DNA from: Centropus unirufus
Lineage: Eukaryota; Chordata; Aves; Cuculiformes; Centropidae
NCBI GenBank assembly: GCA_013397695.1
Contig: VYZI01000205.1
Location: 624,559-688,558, forward strand
Length of the DNA: 64,000 bases
Reading direction: 5' to 3'
In this document: positions 25,576 through 37,010 of the stretch, piece by piece
Numbering within the stretch: the first letter of the stretch is position 1
Layout: every line of letters starts with the position of its first letter
Notes under the pieces: generated by a model
Told to the model about the DNA's origin: nothing
What the model saw: only the letters and a program-made list of their open reading frames with translations
Databases searched by the model: none
Program-made: the position numbers and the translations under genes

Positions 25576-25749
25576 TTCAAACGGCGGGGGCGGCTCCGCA
25601 GCGCTCGCCCCCCAGGGCCGCCCCGGGACCCCGCGCTCGTTAGCTTTTCGGGGCTGGAGCCCTCGATTTGGGGATAAGAGGGGAGCAGAGAGAGCATGGA
25701 ATTCCGCCCCCCCCCAGCTTGTCACCTGGAGGGGAGGGTAGGCACGGCC

Positions 25750-26015
25750 CCGGGGAGAAATAGTGAAAATGAGAAATGCAGATGCCAAGGTGACAAAGAG
25801 AGATGGAAGAGAAAGCGTGAACGGGAGAGAGGAAAGGAAGAGGAAAAATAGTGAAAGAGGAAGGAAAAAGTACAACAGAAAACTACAAAGTTCTCAAACG
25901 GACCAAATGGAGAGCAAAAGCCACAGAGCAGAAGAGAAAGGAGAGGGGGGAAAGGGCCCGAAAGAGAAAAGGCAAAGAGAAAGAGACAGGAGGAGGCACT
26001 TTGAGCTCTCAGGAC
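25750..26015. repeat. Purine-rich (plus) AG tract
   Basis: The plus strand is dominated by A and G (GAGAGAGGAAAGGAAGAGG and similar) for about 265 bp. It produces an Arg/Lys/Glu-rich reading frame at 25763-26263 that has low complexity and no recognisable domain, so I do not call it a gene. Confidence 0.75.
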
Positions 26016-29000
26016 AGCAGGCAAAGAGGTGCCAGCAGTTTGGCCTGGCCCCCGTGGCCAAGGACAGGTCGAGGTGCAGGGAGGTACCCCTGGACCCCCA
26101 CTCTCTGCAGAAGGGCCCCAAGGGAAGCAGCCCTGGCAGCGAGGGGCAGAATCCCGCCAGCCAGGAAAGGCCGCTGTGTTCCCAGTGGCTGGAGCCTGGG
26201 CTCCAAGCTGCCACAGCCAGCCCAGAATTTCCATCCCCCCTGATCTGGGGAAAGAACATTTGATGCCATCAAAGGGCTCCAGATTGAAAACAGATGTGCT
26301 TCCCTGAGCCTCTCCATGCATTTAATTAAGGCACAGGCATGGAGGAGACATTTTCATCATTAGTTTGCTTTCAGGCCCCCTCCCTCTGGGTCCCAGTTTA
26401 CCCTTTGCAGTCCCAAAGACCCAAATGAAGATGGCAGGGCTGTGGGGCTCTGCTGTCCTCAGCTTGCAGGCAAACAGAGCCGGTGGGCTCAGGCTGAAAA
26501 AGCCAGGAAAAGCACTTAGGGCAAGGTTGCATGTGCGCACAGAAATGTGTGGGTGTATATACACCCAAAATGCTGTGTGTGCATCTAAGTACACAGCAGT
26601 CTGTGCCTTATTGCATAGTGGTGTGGCCTTTTTTCTGCATGTGGGGGAGCATCGGAATGTGATGTCCTGCAGTACATGCTCCCATGTCAGCTGCGGCAGG
26701 AGCTGTGTCTTAACACAGATGTGTGGGGCTGCATTTTGCTGGCTTTTGTAAGCTGGCGTCTTGTACCCTGCTTCTCAGGATCTCTAGGTTTAGGCACAGC
26801 AGGGTGGGTGGATGTACGCTCTTCCATGCTCTAAAGAACGATTAACTGTATGCACTCCTGGGGGATATCCAGGGCAGAAAAAACCCTTTTGTCTGCTTCT
26901 GCCTTTCCCAGAAATTTGGCTGCCCTCTTCCTTGGTGAGCTGGGTTTTACCCTCTTTCTCCCTGTTCTCTTTCAAAGAGATGTTACAACTGACCTGGCTT
27001 TTTTTGAGTGGGTGCTGCAGAGTTCCAGCTCTAAGTCTGCTCTTAGAACCTTCAATCTCTGCCATGGTGGTGACAGCAGAAGCCACAGAAACCAGAACAA
27101 GAGCTCTCTGTGCCACCTTCACTGATACCTTCACTGAATTCCCTGGTACATATTTCTCCTTAGAACTCTCCGTGTCTAAGGGCATCCTTTAGACAACGCT
27201 TCTTCCTAGCCGTGGTGTTCGGGAATGCAGCCGAATTCCAGCAGATGCCCTGGAAAGATGATGGGTGAAAGCATGTTGGCGCTGTGAGTGACCACATCAA
27301 CATGTAGCATCTGCTCCAAAGAGGGAGTCTCTCCTACGAGGCAATTAAGGGGCCCAGCTCCAAGACCTGCCTACTGTGCCAGGGAAAAAAAATCCCACCT
27401 GGAAAAAGTGTGGAATGTGCACTTCCTAGTAGGATGTCCTATTGTACTGGGATCAGCCCAAGTGTTAGGGAATGGGTTGGGTGGGTGAAAGGACCTTGTG
27501 ACATGCAGGAAATAATTCACATGAGAAGTGATGGACCAAAGTGGCCCACAAAGATGATAAGCAAAAGAAAAACAACCAGAAAACTGAGAAGAGGGAGGGG
27601 ATGAAGGACATGCTATCAGAGCTCCTGGTTGAGCAAGACAAGGGGTCCCAGGGCCCTACATAGCTGCAGACCACAGCCTGCTAAGGGAGAAATGGGACCA
27701 TCTTTATAGGACAACCATGAAACACCCCTTCATTAGCTGTTTCCTTTAACATGATTCAGAATTTTAGAAAACACCAGGTTAGAGTATAGGCAGGTATTAT
27801 CCCCTTACCTGAATGCTAGGAGTATTATTGCCTCATAGGGTTCACCTGCCTCCCCAGTCACCAGCAGTGAAGGGATTTGTTACTCATCTCAGATACATCA
27901 GTTTCTTCCTGTATGCATGTCCAATAGCCACCCCGTACACTCGCTCTATGGTCTCCAGGAGTTTCTGCAGGATAAATAGTCATAGCACTGTGGTATGAAT
28001 CACACCATGGTCTGCTGTGAAGGTCTCAACACACTTCTACCTGTCTCAGATGAGGAAGCTGATGCAAAGGCAGCCTGTCCTCAACCTCAATCCTAAAGCA
28101 GAGGTGACAGCATACTCCAGTTCTCATGACCCTGAGACTGGAAAGGACTCTCATGCCACAGATGGCCCACGAAAGCAAAAGCACGTTTAATTTCAACATC
28201 CCATGGGCCATAATGTAGTTAGACATCTATTTCTCACCTCACTGCTAGCCTGGTGTCAAGCTGAATGGAGAGCTCCCATTTCCCACCATCCTTCCATTCC
28301 ATCTTTCATCTCCAATGTATGCCTGCTCACATCCCCATTCCTCTGCCTTCCCAGTCTGTCCAGGGAATGACTGCCTCCTGCTCACACTTCTAGCAAGGCA
28401 GAGACCCCTGACCCTCTGCTAGACAGCAGCTAGATCCCAGTTTGGCCCTTTCTGCTCCCAAAAGTGGTTACCATTTTGAAGGACACCAATGGGACTCACC
28501 AGCTGGAGCCCTGCTTCAAAACCCATCAATCTCCTATGCTGTGACCACACCTGATACTCAGAGAAGAGGAGGCAGAAACCACAGCCTGTGCCATTCTCCC
28601 TCCTTCTTTCATAGAAAATTGCAAGCCCCATCTGTGGCGTCAGTCCAAAAATCTCCAACTTGAGTATTATTCCTGAAATTTCCCTGGAACTCCTGCCCTC
28701 CGAAGTTTCTGTGGTTCCCAGCTCCAACACATGGGCCACCAACAAGTGCTGTAAGTCCTCAGAAAAGTTCCTCTCACCTTCTCATCTTTCCAAACAGGGA
28801 GCTTCCTAGCACATTTAGCCACAGCCTTGGTGACAGGTTTCAGGTACAACGAACAGGAGCTGACAGCCTTCCCAAGGGTCTTGCAGCCAACAAGAAATAC
28901 TCAGAGCATCTGGGTAGCAGTAACATGCCCAGGGCAGCTCACACTCCTTGTAGCTGGCATTAGTGGGATGCAGGAAGGCATGAAGCATAAAATAAAAGCA

Positions 29001-32000
29001 TAAAATATTATCACACTCAGGTGAAGCAAAAAAATAATATTGCAGGGGGGCAGCAGGGAGAAGGAGGAGCTAAGAGCCTGTACCATTGCACAAGTGTGGG
29101 CCTTTAGGAAATCTGACCAAAATGCACACACACTTTAATTACTGCTCTGTACTCCTTGGCCTTAACCATACGAGGTGCTCAGCTATTATAAGACATGCTC
29201 GGTGCCCTCCAGCAGCGCTCTCCTAAGGACCTCGACTGGGTGCGAGCAGTTCAGATGGTTGATTTAGAGGACAGGAGGGCACAAATGATGCTCATTCCTC
29301 TCCTAGGCCCATAGCACCAGCTACTTTGAAGAGGGAGTGCTCTGAGATAGATCTCCACCCTTTTGTACCCCAAAACAGATCCTTTGGGGCAAGCTGACAA
29401 GAGGCATCAAATCAGAGCATCTCTCTGCTGCTGGCCACTTCTCAGGCTGCATCCACACTGTCCCTGCCCTTGCCTGGCAATATCCCAGACTCTGTTGCTG
29501 ATGCCCAGGCACTGGGCAGACCAAACAAGAACTCTTTTGCCCTGAAAAGTTTTCCTCCCAACACCCTGTCACGCTGGTTGACAGAAATGTGTGTTCTCAA
29601 GGCTATTTGTGCTTGCTCTGCCCAGGCCTGGATGAGAATTGCCCTGAGCTAGAGAACACCTGCAGGAACCCATGTGTGCACACAGGTGTATCACCTTACT
29701 CATGTGTGTGAGCATTGGGGTATGCACGCACATACTCAAGGAGCCAGGCCTCTCCCCCTCAAGCTCCTGCTATATACTTGGGCCAAATCTCCCTCTTTTC
29801 TTCCTTTCTTCCCCACACAGAAGCGTGTTATTAGATCTGTGGGGATCAGGTAGTCTACAGTCATTTCTAGCTGTAAACTCAACATCAGGTTTTCCTTTAA
29901 TCCCAAACATCTTGATATCATCTGGAAATGCCATGAGCAGTTTATAATTAGGTTTTAGCATGCAGATTAATACCAGCAGCTCCAGGGTGAACAGACCATC
30001 AGAGTCTAATCAAAGCTTAAATGGGGCAGCAATTTAAAACTGAGATTTATTATTCCTCTGCACAATATTTTGAACCAGGGGCTGAGTTCACATCACACAC
30101 AATCATTCCTGAAAGTGCTATCACATCTCCAGTAAGAGAGAGGCTTGTTACTGGTTCGTGGGGGGTGATAAATACTAGGCTTTGGGAACTTATTTAGGAA
30201 TATTGTGGCATTGACACTGAACAAGATTTAGAACCTGAGGCAGGAGAGCACTTGCACACATGCACAATGCATGGGGTTCCAGCCCCACGTGGATGGTGGA
30301 GCAAGGCCAGACACATATTATTTGCTGGATATCAGTTGTAATAAGGGAGGTGGCCCCAGAACACAAGCTAAGGTGTTCTTTGTTTTCCATCTCCTCTGGT
30401 CACGTAGGGGCAGGAGTGAGGAAGGATGGGAAGATACTCAAGCAGGGAAAAAGCTGCCTCACAGCAACAGAACCATCACAGCAACTGGCATGACATAGCA
30501 GGCTTGGTGATATGCTCAGCTAAGGGTTGGGGAAGGACTCCTGGTCCAAATGCGGTCAGAGAAATCTCCTCCTGTATGGGATTTATAGGAGGGCCTATCT
30601 GTCCAGCCCTTGGGAGCATCCTCAAGCCTCGGAGGCTTGGTTTTCAAGTTAGGGGCTGCCAGGCTGTCTGTGCAACACCTGGGTTGGTGTTTTCACTAGG
30701 AGGGCTCTTACTGTTTAAAATCTGCACAGCTAGACCTGCCACCATCCATGTGGGGCTGGAGCCTTTCCTGTGCCTTGGCATTTATAAAACACAAGCGGAG
30801 GAAGGGGCTGAGAGAGTGGAAAATTGTCCATCAGTTTGTCTGCACAAGCCCCAGTTTTTAGATTCTAAGACAGACTGAGTTTCAACAGTTGCCACCTACC
30901 TTTCAGCAGAGATGACAAGCACAGTCACCAGCCGGCAATGGCAAGAGCTAGTTTCCTCTTTTCTTTTCCTATCAGCTTTCTACCAAGTGGAAGAGGGGCT
31001 GCGAGGAAGAGAATGTCCCCATCTCCAGCCTGGATGGTCTGTGGATCTGAACTGGAGTATATCTCTTCACTTCCATGGCTTTAGTCTTGCTAGAGATGCC
31101 TGTGTAGCCATCTGCTCTGCCTCCAGCCCCGGAATCTGCCTCTGCTGGAGATATATGTCAGCTCTGCCCTGAGGTGATCCCAAAGATCATCACAATGTCT
31201 GAGGTGGAGGAAGCAGGTGACAAACATCGTGGCCTCTCAAGACAACATAAGACAGAGGTTTATAGATCACCAAGCAACCACAGCAGTATCAGCACAGGCA
31301 TCTCTCCACCATGGCTTTGCTCCAGTGGCCTGGAGCTGCGTGAGCACAGGATGAAAGGGCACAGTCTTGCTGATGGATAGTGTCTTCATCACACTAAGCC
31401 TGCTCTATCCCCTTCAAGGATTTCAGTGGGGTTACCTGCCTCAGGAGCCAGGACTCTGCCTAGTAAGAAACCAGGCTGGGACTCTTTCAGTTGCCCCCTC
31501 ACCAAACGTGGCTACCTCAGGGACACTGAGATGGCCATCAGAAACATCCTTGAGCCAGCTAAACCAAGCTAGCTGTGCTAAACCGGGGCTAAACTGCCTG
31601 TTCCCAAGGTCTCAGACTTGAGCTGGCTCCAAAGTCGACTGCATAAGGAGCCGTGCGTTTGGATAAGCCAACCGTTTAACCGGGGTTTTATTACCAGGCA
31701 GGGTAACAAAAGCACTCAGAGGTCACCGGGGAACTTTAATCAGCACCAAGGGTCACTGGATAGCAGGGTAGGCAGGAGGAGGGCAGGGCCCAGGGCATGC
31801 AAATAAATAAATAGAAGTACTGGAACCACCTCTGCTCCTCCACGTGATCTTCCCTCTTTCCCCTTCTCCATGCTCATTATAAAGATTCTTCTCTTTACAA
31901 TCAGATGTTCAAATGACCCTAATTTCTCCAGCAGAAACTCCAAAGTTGCCTGCAGATTTAGCTGAGAAGTCTACCCACAAGGGTTGGTTATTTTTTTTAT

Positions 32001-32219
32001 TTTTCTAAATCCCTGACTGCTGGAGATGAAAGTTCAGTCTGCTGGACTGCTCTTGGTCTGGATATCAGATATCCCTAACCCCGGAGAGAGAAAGCGTCCC
32101 ACCAGCTTCTTTCCCCTGCAGGAAAGGGAAAAAAACCCTCCCATAATCAGAGTCTGGGCAGACAAATTGGCACCACTGTTTTCGTCTTTTCTCCCTCCAC
32201 CCCCCTTTCTGGAAGAGGA

Positions 32220-32560
32220 CTAACCCTTTGGAACACAGTCACAACTCACAAATATTTGCGGGTATTATATTGCAAGAGGGAAAAAAATCCGAAGGAAGGT
32301 AACTGTTAAAAGCTCAGTCCCTCTCCCATGGAAAGCAGCTTTATGCATGTTCATAAATCTCCTTTGTAAGTGGTCATTAAAATTGCGTCTTGTTTAATTT
32401 TTTTTTAATCTAATTTAAACACTTTTTCTCATCTTGCAAACGAATGATGTCATTGGCAGGCCTAGTAACGAACTGAAAAAAGGCAACTTTTGAACATTTT
32501 AGGGGCTTTCTCAAAAAGCAAAAATTTCAATACCAGCTCGAAAATCCAGCCAAGCACTTA
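32220..32560. promoter_or_regulatory. Candidate conserved non-coding element (upstream of PRRX1)
   Basis: This AT-rich block lies about 7 kb upstream of the PRRX1 start. It retains CpGs (AATTTGCGGG-like, AATTGCGTC, AAACGAATGATGTCATTGG, TAACGAACTG) and a CRE/AP-1-like TGATGTCAT. Confidence 0.35.
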
Positions 32561-33019
32561 AGCATGTACTTACCAAACAACTTGTATTTAAGTGCCTTGC
32601 TCTCATGGGGACATTTGTCCCCACTCATCTTCATGCACAAATGATGTGCTTAGAGGGAGGAGAGTGTTTAAACTGTTGCAGGATGAGAGTCCCTGGGCCT
32701 GGCTGCTCTGCTGTGGAACTACTTATTGCATAGGCAACACAACAGAATGGAGACCCCACAGCTGCTGCATGCAGGTGCCCCAATCTGCTTATTTTTGGTC
32801 ACCTGTCATCCTTCTCCTTCTGAAGCCTCGAGATTGAAGTCTTCAGGGTTCCCTTAATTTCTTCTTTCTTTCTTCCTAACAGTCAAGCCAATCTCTTCTT
32901 TTTGCCCAAGTGTTCAAAGGACAAGTCTTCTCCAGATGCCACAAAGCATAATCCTCACGAACCTGCCTGGTCCTTTGCTTCACAGCTTTGCCCTTGGTAC
33001 TCACAATGCCATTTGGTGA

Positions 33020-33200
33020 AAAGTGTCCTTTAGGCATGTTTTTATTTTTATTTTTTAAGTAATTTTAATGAAGTGGAAACAAAATTGGGCTACACAAATG
33101 GGGAAAAATAAATGCAAAACTTGAAAATGAATAATTGGCATGGTTTTAATTAAAAAGCGGTTAACTGTTTTGGGGTGAAGAGCATGAGTTGACACCATCT
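33020..33200. promoter_or_regulatory. Candidate AT-rich regulatory block
   Basis: Dense TAATT/ATTAA homeodomain-type words (GTAATTTTAATGAAG, GAATAATTGGC, TTTTAATTAAAAAGC) occur next to GCGGTTAACTG. No repeat is recognised. Confidence 0.3.
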
Positions 33201-35999
33201 GAACCCTGGGAAAAGCATGCTAAACTGTTCACCATGCTGTGGGTTAAGAAAATGGGAAACAAATACATCCCAGTCACTTGGAAAACTAAACCATCTTTAG
33301 GGCTCAGCTGTAAACTTTATTCAGCAATTTATTAGAGTTCCAGAAAACACTTGTTGAGTAGCCTTGGCCTGTAACAAATATCAGTCCTTGTTTGTTTGTT
33401 TTTGTAATGGGAACAAAACCACATCTTTTTCTTCCTAAAGTGGATAATTTGATTACATGGCAAGAAACACATTCATTGTCCAGGATACCCTGAGAAGATT
33501 GCCGTGAAACTTGCAGTTCAGAGGAGACAGGAGTGGAACAGAGCCAGCTGATAGTCAGAATCTCAGCTTCAGGGAGGATTTTCTTGTTGGCACCTCCTTA
33601 CACTGGAGATGATGCTGACAGTAGCACTGAGATTGTCACTATAAACAGGAGGAGGAGATGGGCACCTCTGCGTAAGGCAGTTCTTACCCCAAAGAACATG
33701 GAGCATCTGAAGAAGGCAGAGATGAATAGAAGAGAACAAGGGACAGTGAAAAGAAGGGATTTGGCTGGGTTGCATAGCAGGTCTGAGGTGGCAGGGGGAG
33801 CTGAGCTCCAGCCCTCTGTTCCTCTGCCTGCTGTGTGTGCTCATGTCATTATTTTCTCCAGCAAATGCAAACCCCAGATTTTTGCCTGCACTGCCAGCAA
33901 GGAGTCTGTCGCGTCCGTGTGTCAGCCCCACTCCAGGACCCCTGTTCAGCTGCTTGCTGACACGTTCTGCATGCCTGGTAGAAGCCACATTCGGATCAGT
34001 TCCAGCAAAATGGGTGTTGTTTCAAGGCAGAAAACCACTTCTGTCCTGTGTCTCACATCTGATCTCATGCTCTCTCTCAAGCCTAGCGTCAGTGTGAAAA
34101 TAGCAAGGTTTTCTTGTAGAGGCTGAAACACTTCTAAGTTTTGTGCTCTGCAGGCTGTCAGCCCTTCTGTGGGGGCTTGTCCTGGCCTTAGTGGTAGGAG
34201 GCAGATTGTGGCGGGGATCACAAGTACATCTGGAAGTGATACACTCTGAGAACATCCATCCCCTTCTGTGCACCCATTTTTTGGTGCTTACCTTGCAGAA
34301 AAAGGGGTTGATCCTTTAAAATCAATTCTTCATGTGTTTGGTTTGCCCACTCTGCTGGCAGACTGGCTCTAGATTTAACGCCAGGAAAGTCTCCGAAATG
34401 AAACAGCTGAAGGGGGCTACTCTCCAGATAAGCAGTTACCCAGCGCGCCTTCCCAGGGACAGCCCAGCAATTATGGTCAGCAATAAAGAAATCTGACGGT
34501 GGTCAAAACACAGACCCTCATTCCTCCAAGCTCTTCTTGAAGGGCACAATTAGTGTGCTGATGTGATTAAAATCTCATTGAGCTCAGTGATAGGAGAGCC
34601 CGATGCACCTAGATAACTCCTCCAAAGCCAGCCACTCGAAACTGAGGTGTTGGTTACCTGACTTGTAGCCAGTCAAATAGAAATCAACCATTCCTGTCCA
34701 CATAGCTACATCACGCCCTTAAACAGCCAAACCTTCTTCTCTTACATGTCTTTGAGGGAGATGAAATCCATATGGCCCAGAGAGCGAGCGCAGGCTGGGC
34801 ATGGACGGAAGGAGAGAAACAGCATTTCTTCAGCACAGAAGACAATGGAAACATTCCCAATGATTCCAACAGGTTCTGAATCAGTGGCTGCAAACAATTT
34901 TCCTCCTAAATAGACTTCCATATGTCTGAAGAAGTATTGCAAGTGCTGGAATTTGTTACAGAATAAACCTGTACTTTATTACTCTGCTCCCTGACTCCGC
35001 ATGGCTCTCTCTTTAAATTCCTTGGTCAGCCATTTCTGTGCTTCAGGGTTTGCTTTCAAGAAATGCATTCCCTTCCAAACCAAACGTTTTCCATGAAACA
35101 GAGAAAAGCCTCCTCCCTCTGCCCCTAACATTGACTTAACTTCATTCTGTTGAGAAATTGTGTCTTTAACTTCATCAGAAAAATAAGTGGCACTATGTGC
35201 AGAGGAAAGCACAGGGAGGACATGAAGTCCACCAGATCCAAAGCCTTCTCTACTTCACGGACAGCAGATTCTTGGGCAAAGCCTAGCAAAACTGATTTTT
35301 ACCAGAAATTTTCCATTTTCCACTTCTCCAAAACCAGAATGGATTTTATTTTGCCCTCTTTGTGAAAGACATTTTCAAACTAAAGATTTTTATATTTCCT
35401 TCTTTCATTAAATTTAAACAAAAATTGGCAGAAGTGGACTTCTACATTTCTACCTCAAACTGTTTTGTAGGGAGAGTCACTTTCCTACCCATGATACCTG
35501 TGCCACCAACCACATTTAAAGGAATTTAGGAACCTTTGTACCAATTTCAGTAGGGGTTTAGGCACTACAAGGGACATTTGCACGACCACCTTCATATCTC
35601 TGTTCCAGTACTATCAGTAAAAGTTAAGCAGTTAAATACCTTTTATCTTGCCCTGAGGTGTCAATGAAAGCCAGGCTTTCTACAATGTCTTGAAAATACA
35701 GCTTAAGTTTGATTAAGTTCCTAAAACTTAACAAAAGTTTTAGAACATACTCCTAATGCTATGGTGAAATGGCCATAAACATTGTAGTTGTCAAATTCAT
35801 CTATCTAAGCAAAACTATTTTCCATCTCTTTGCAAGAATGAAAACACAGGAAGAAAGTGTCAAAGGGACTTGTCCAAAGAGCAGCTCTGAGGCCCCATTT
35901 AATTCACAATTTTAAGAAGTTTCTAAGCTTACGAAGTATTTTTTAGTTCATGTTAACTTTCGTTTAAGAGTGTTGTTTCAAAATGAAATCTCAAAACAT

Positions 36000-37010
36000 T
36001 TATTTGGAGAACAAAGCCAAAATGCTTGGATTTCTTTTTCTTCCATTGCCAGAGCAGTTCCTCAAGCTGATGTGAATTCACAAACATTTTTAGCTAACCT
36101 AAGGCATGAAACTTTGGCAAATAATTTGCCTAAAAAAAAGAAGTAATTGTTCCATTCTAAGGATAAAATCCATCAATGATTTTAAGTGCTCAGATGGAAC
36201 AATGATGGAGCATTTGCCCTGAGGACAGAAAAAGAGAAATAAATTTTGCTCATTACTTTACATATATATTTATACATATCTGAAATTTATACACATGCAC
36301 ATACACACACAGCTCTTTCCGTCCAACATGAATGTTTTCAACACAGAAAAAGTAAAGAGAAGAGATTTAGTGCTGATTAGAACAAAAGTCGCACTGTACC
36401 TTACAGATTTCAGCATGTCTCATTAAAACCAGGCTTGAAATATACATATCCTTTAATAAATAAAGCTTAAGGTACATAAACACTGCAGCGGATATAAATT
36501 ATTTTAACCAAAGTATGTAGGGAAAAAAAATTACTGGAACACCATGATCCAGGGCATTTTACAGTAAATTGGACTTCATCAGCGGTTTTGCATTTTTATT
36601 TGATTTTGGAGTTCCTCCACTAAAGCTGTAAGTTTTGTAGAGTTTATTTCACACCTTGTAATTTAAAACGTTACACTCCATCGAAATTCCTCTCAAAAAA
36701 AGGACCCGAGTAATTAATGTCTTTGGGCTCAGCATTCATTATATCCCACTAGTGTGAAAATTCATAAAAATAAGACATGGGATTAGGAGCTTAACAGCCT
36801 CACACATTTGCAGAGCTGCTGCATTGGCAAATATTTCGCTGCCCTTTTGGAGCAGAGTGCTCTCCTGGCTGCTCTCATTTGTTTCGTTGGATCGTCTGAG
36901 TCATTAGAAAGTGCCTGAAAAGAAACCTCATGTCTTGTGCTCGTATTTATTCTTGGAAGCAGACAAATAAAAGGGGTTTGGGCCTTTTCTTCCCATGCTC
37001 TTCTATTTTC
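36000..37010. promoter_or_regulatory. Candidate PRRX1 enhancer region
   Basis: About 1 kb of AT-rich, repeat-poor DNA lies 11-12 kb upstream of PRRX1. Its second half retains seven CpGs (AAAACGTTAC, CCATCGAAATT, GACCCGAGTAATTAATG, ATATTTCGCTG, TTTCGTTGGATCGTC). In mammals a Prrx1 limb enhancer lies upstream of the gene; equivalence is inference from position and texture only. Confidence 0.35.

Larger units (their letters stand above)
23510..25690 (-). promoter_or_regulatory. PRRX1: CpG island spanning the PRRX1 promoter, 5' UTR, exon 1 and start of intron 1
   Basis: GC content and CpG density rise sharply relative to flanking DNA on both sides, with dips around 24000-24100 and at the CR1 tail (24449-24511). 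Large unmethylated CpG islands over the first exon are typical of developmental homeobox genes. Transcription must begin above 25165 on the minus strand; the exact start cannot be read from sequence. The long overlapping reading frames on both strands in this interval are the usual by-product of GC-rich, stop-poor DNA. Confidence 0.8.

Noticed and set aside
24921..25697. 258-aa minus-strand frame overlapping PRRX1 exon 1
   Set aside because: It is a different frame from PRRX1, rich in Gly, Arg and Ala, and typical of GC-rich DNA.
25763..26263. 166-aa Arg/Lys/Glu-rich plus-strand frame
   Set aside because: It is a direct translation of a purine-rich tract with no domain or splice evidence.
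31580..31740. Patch with AACCGGGG and GTCGACT words suggestive of a solo LTR
   Set aside because: No paired TG...CA ends, primer-binding site or polypurine tract could be identified.
33533..34126. 197-aa plus-strand frame
   Set aside because: It is long for chance, but has no family resemblance, no flanking exon structure and no CpG-island start.
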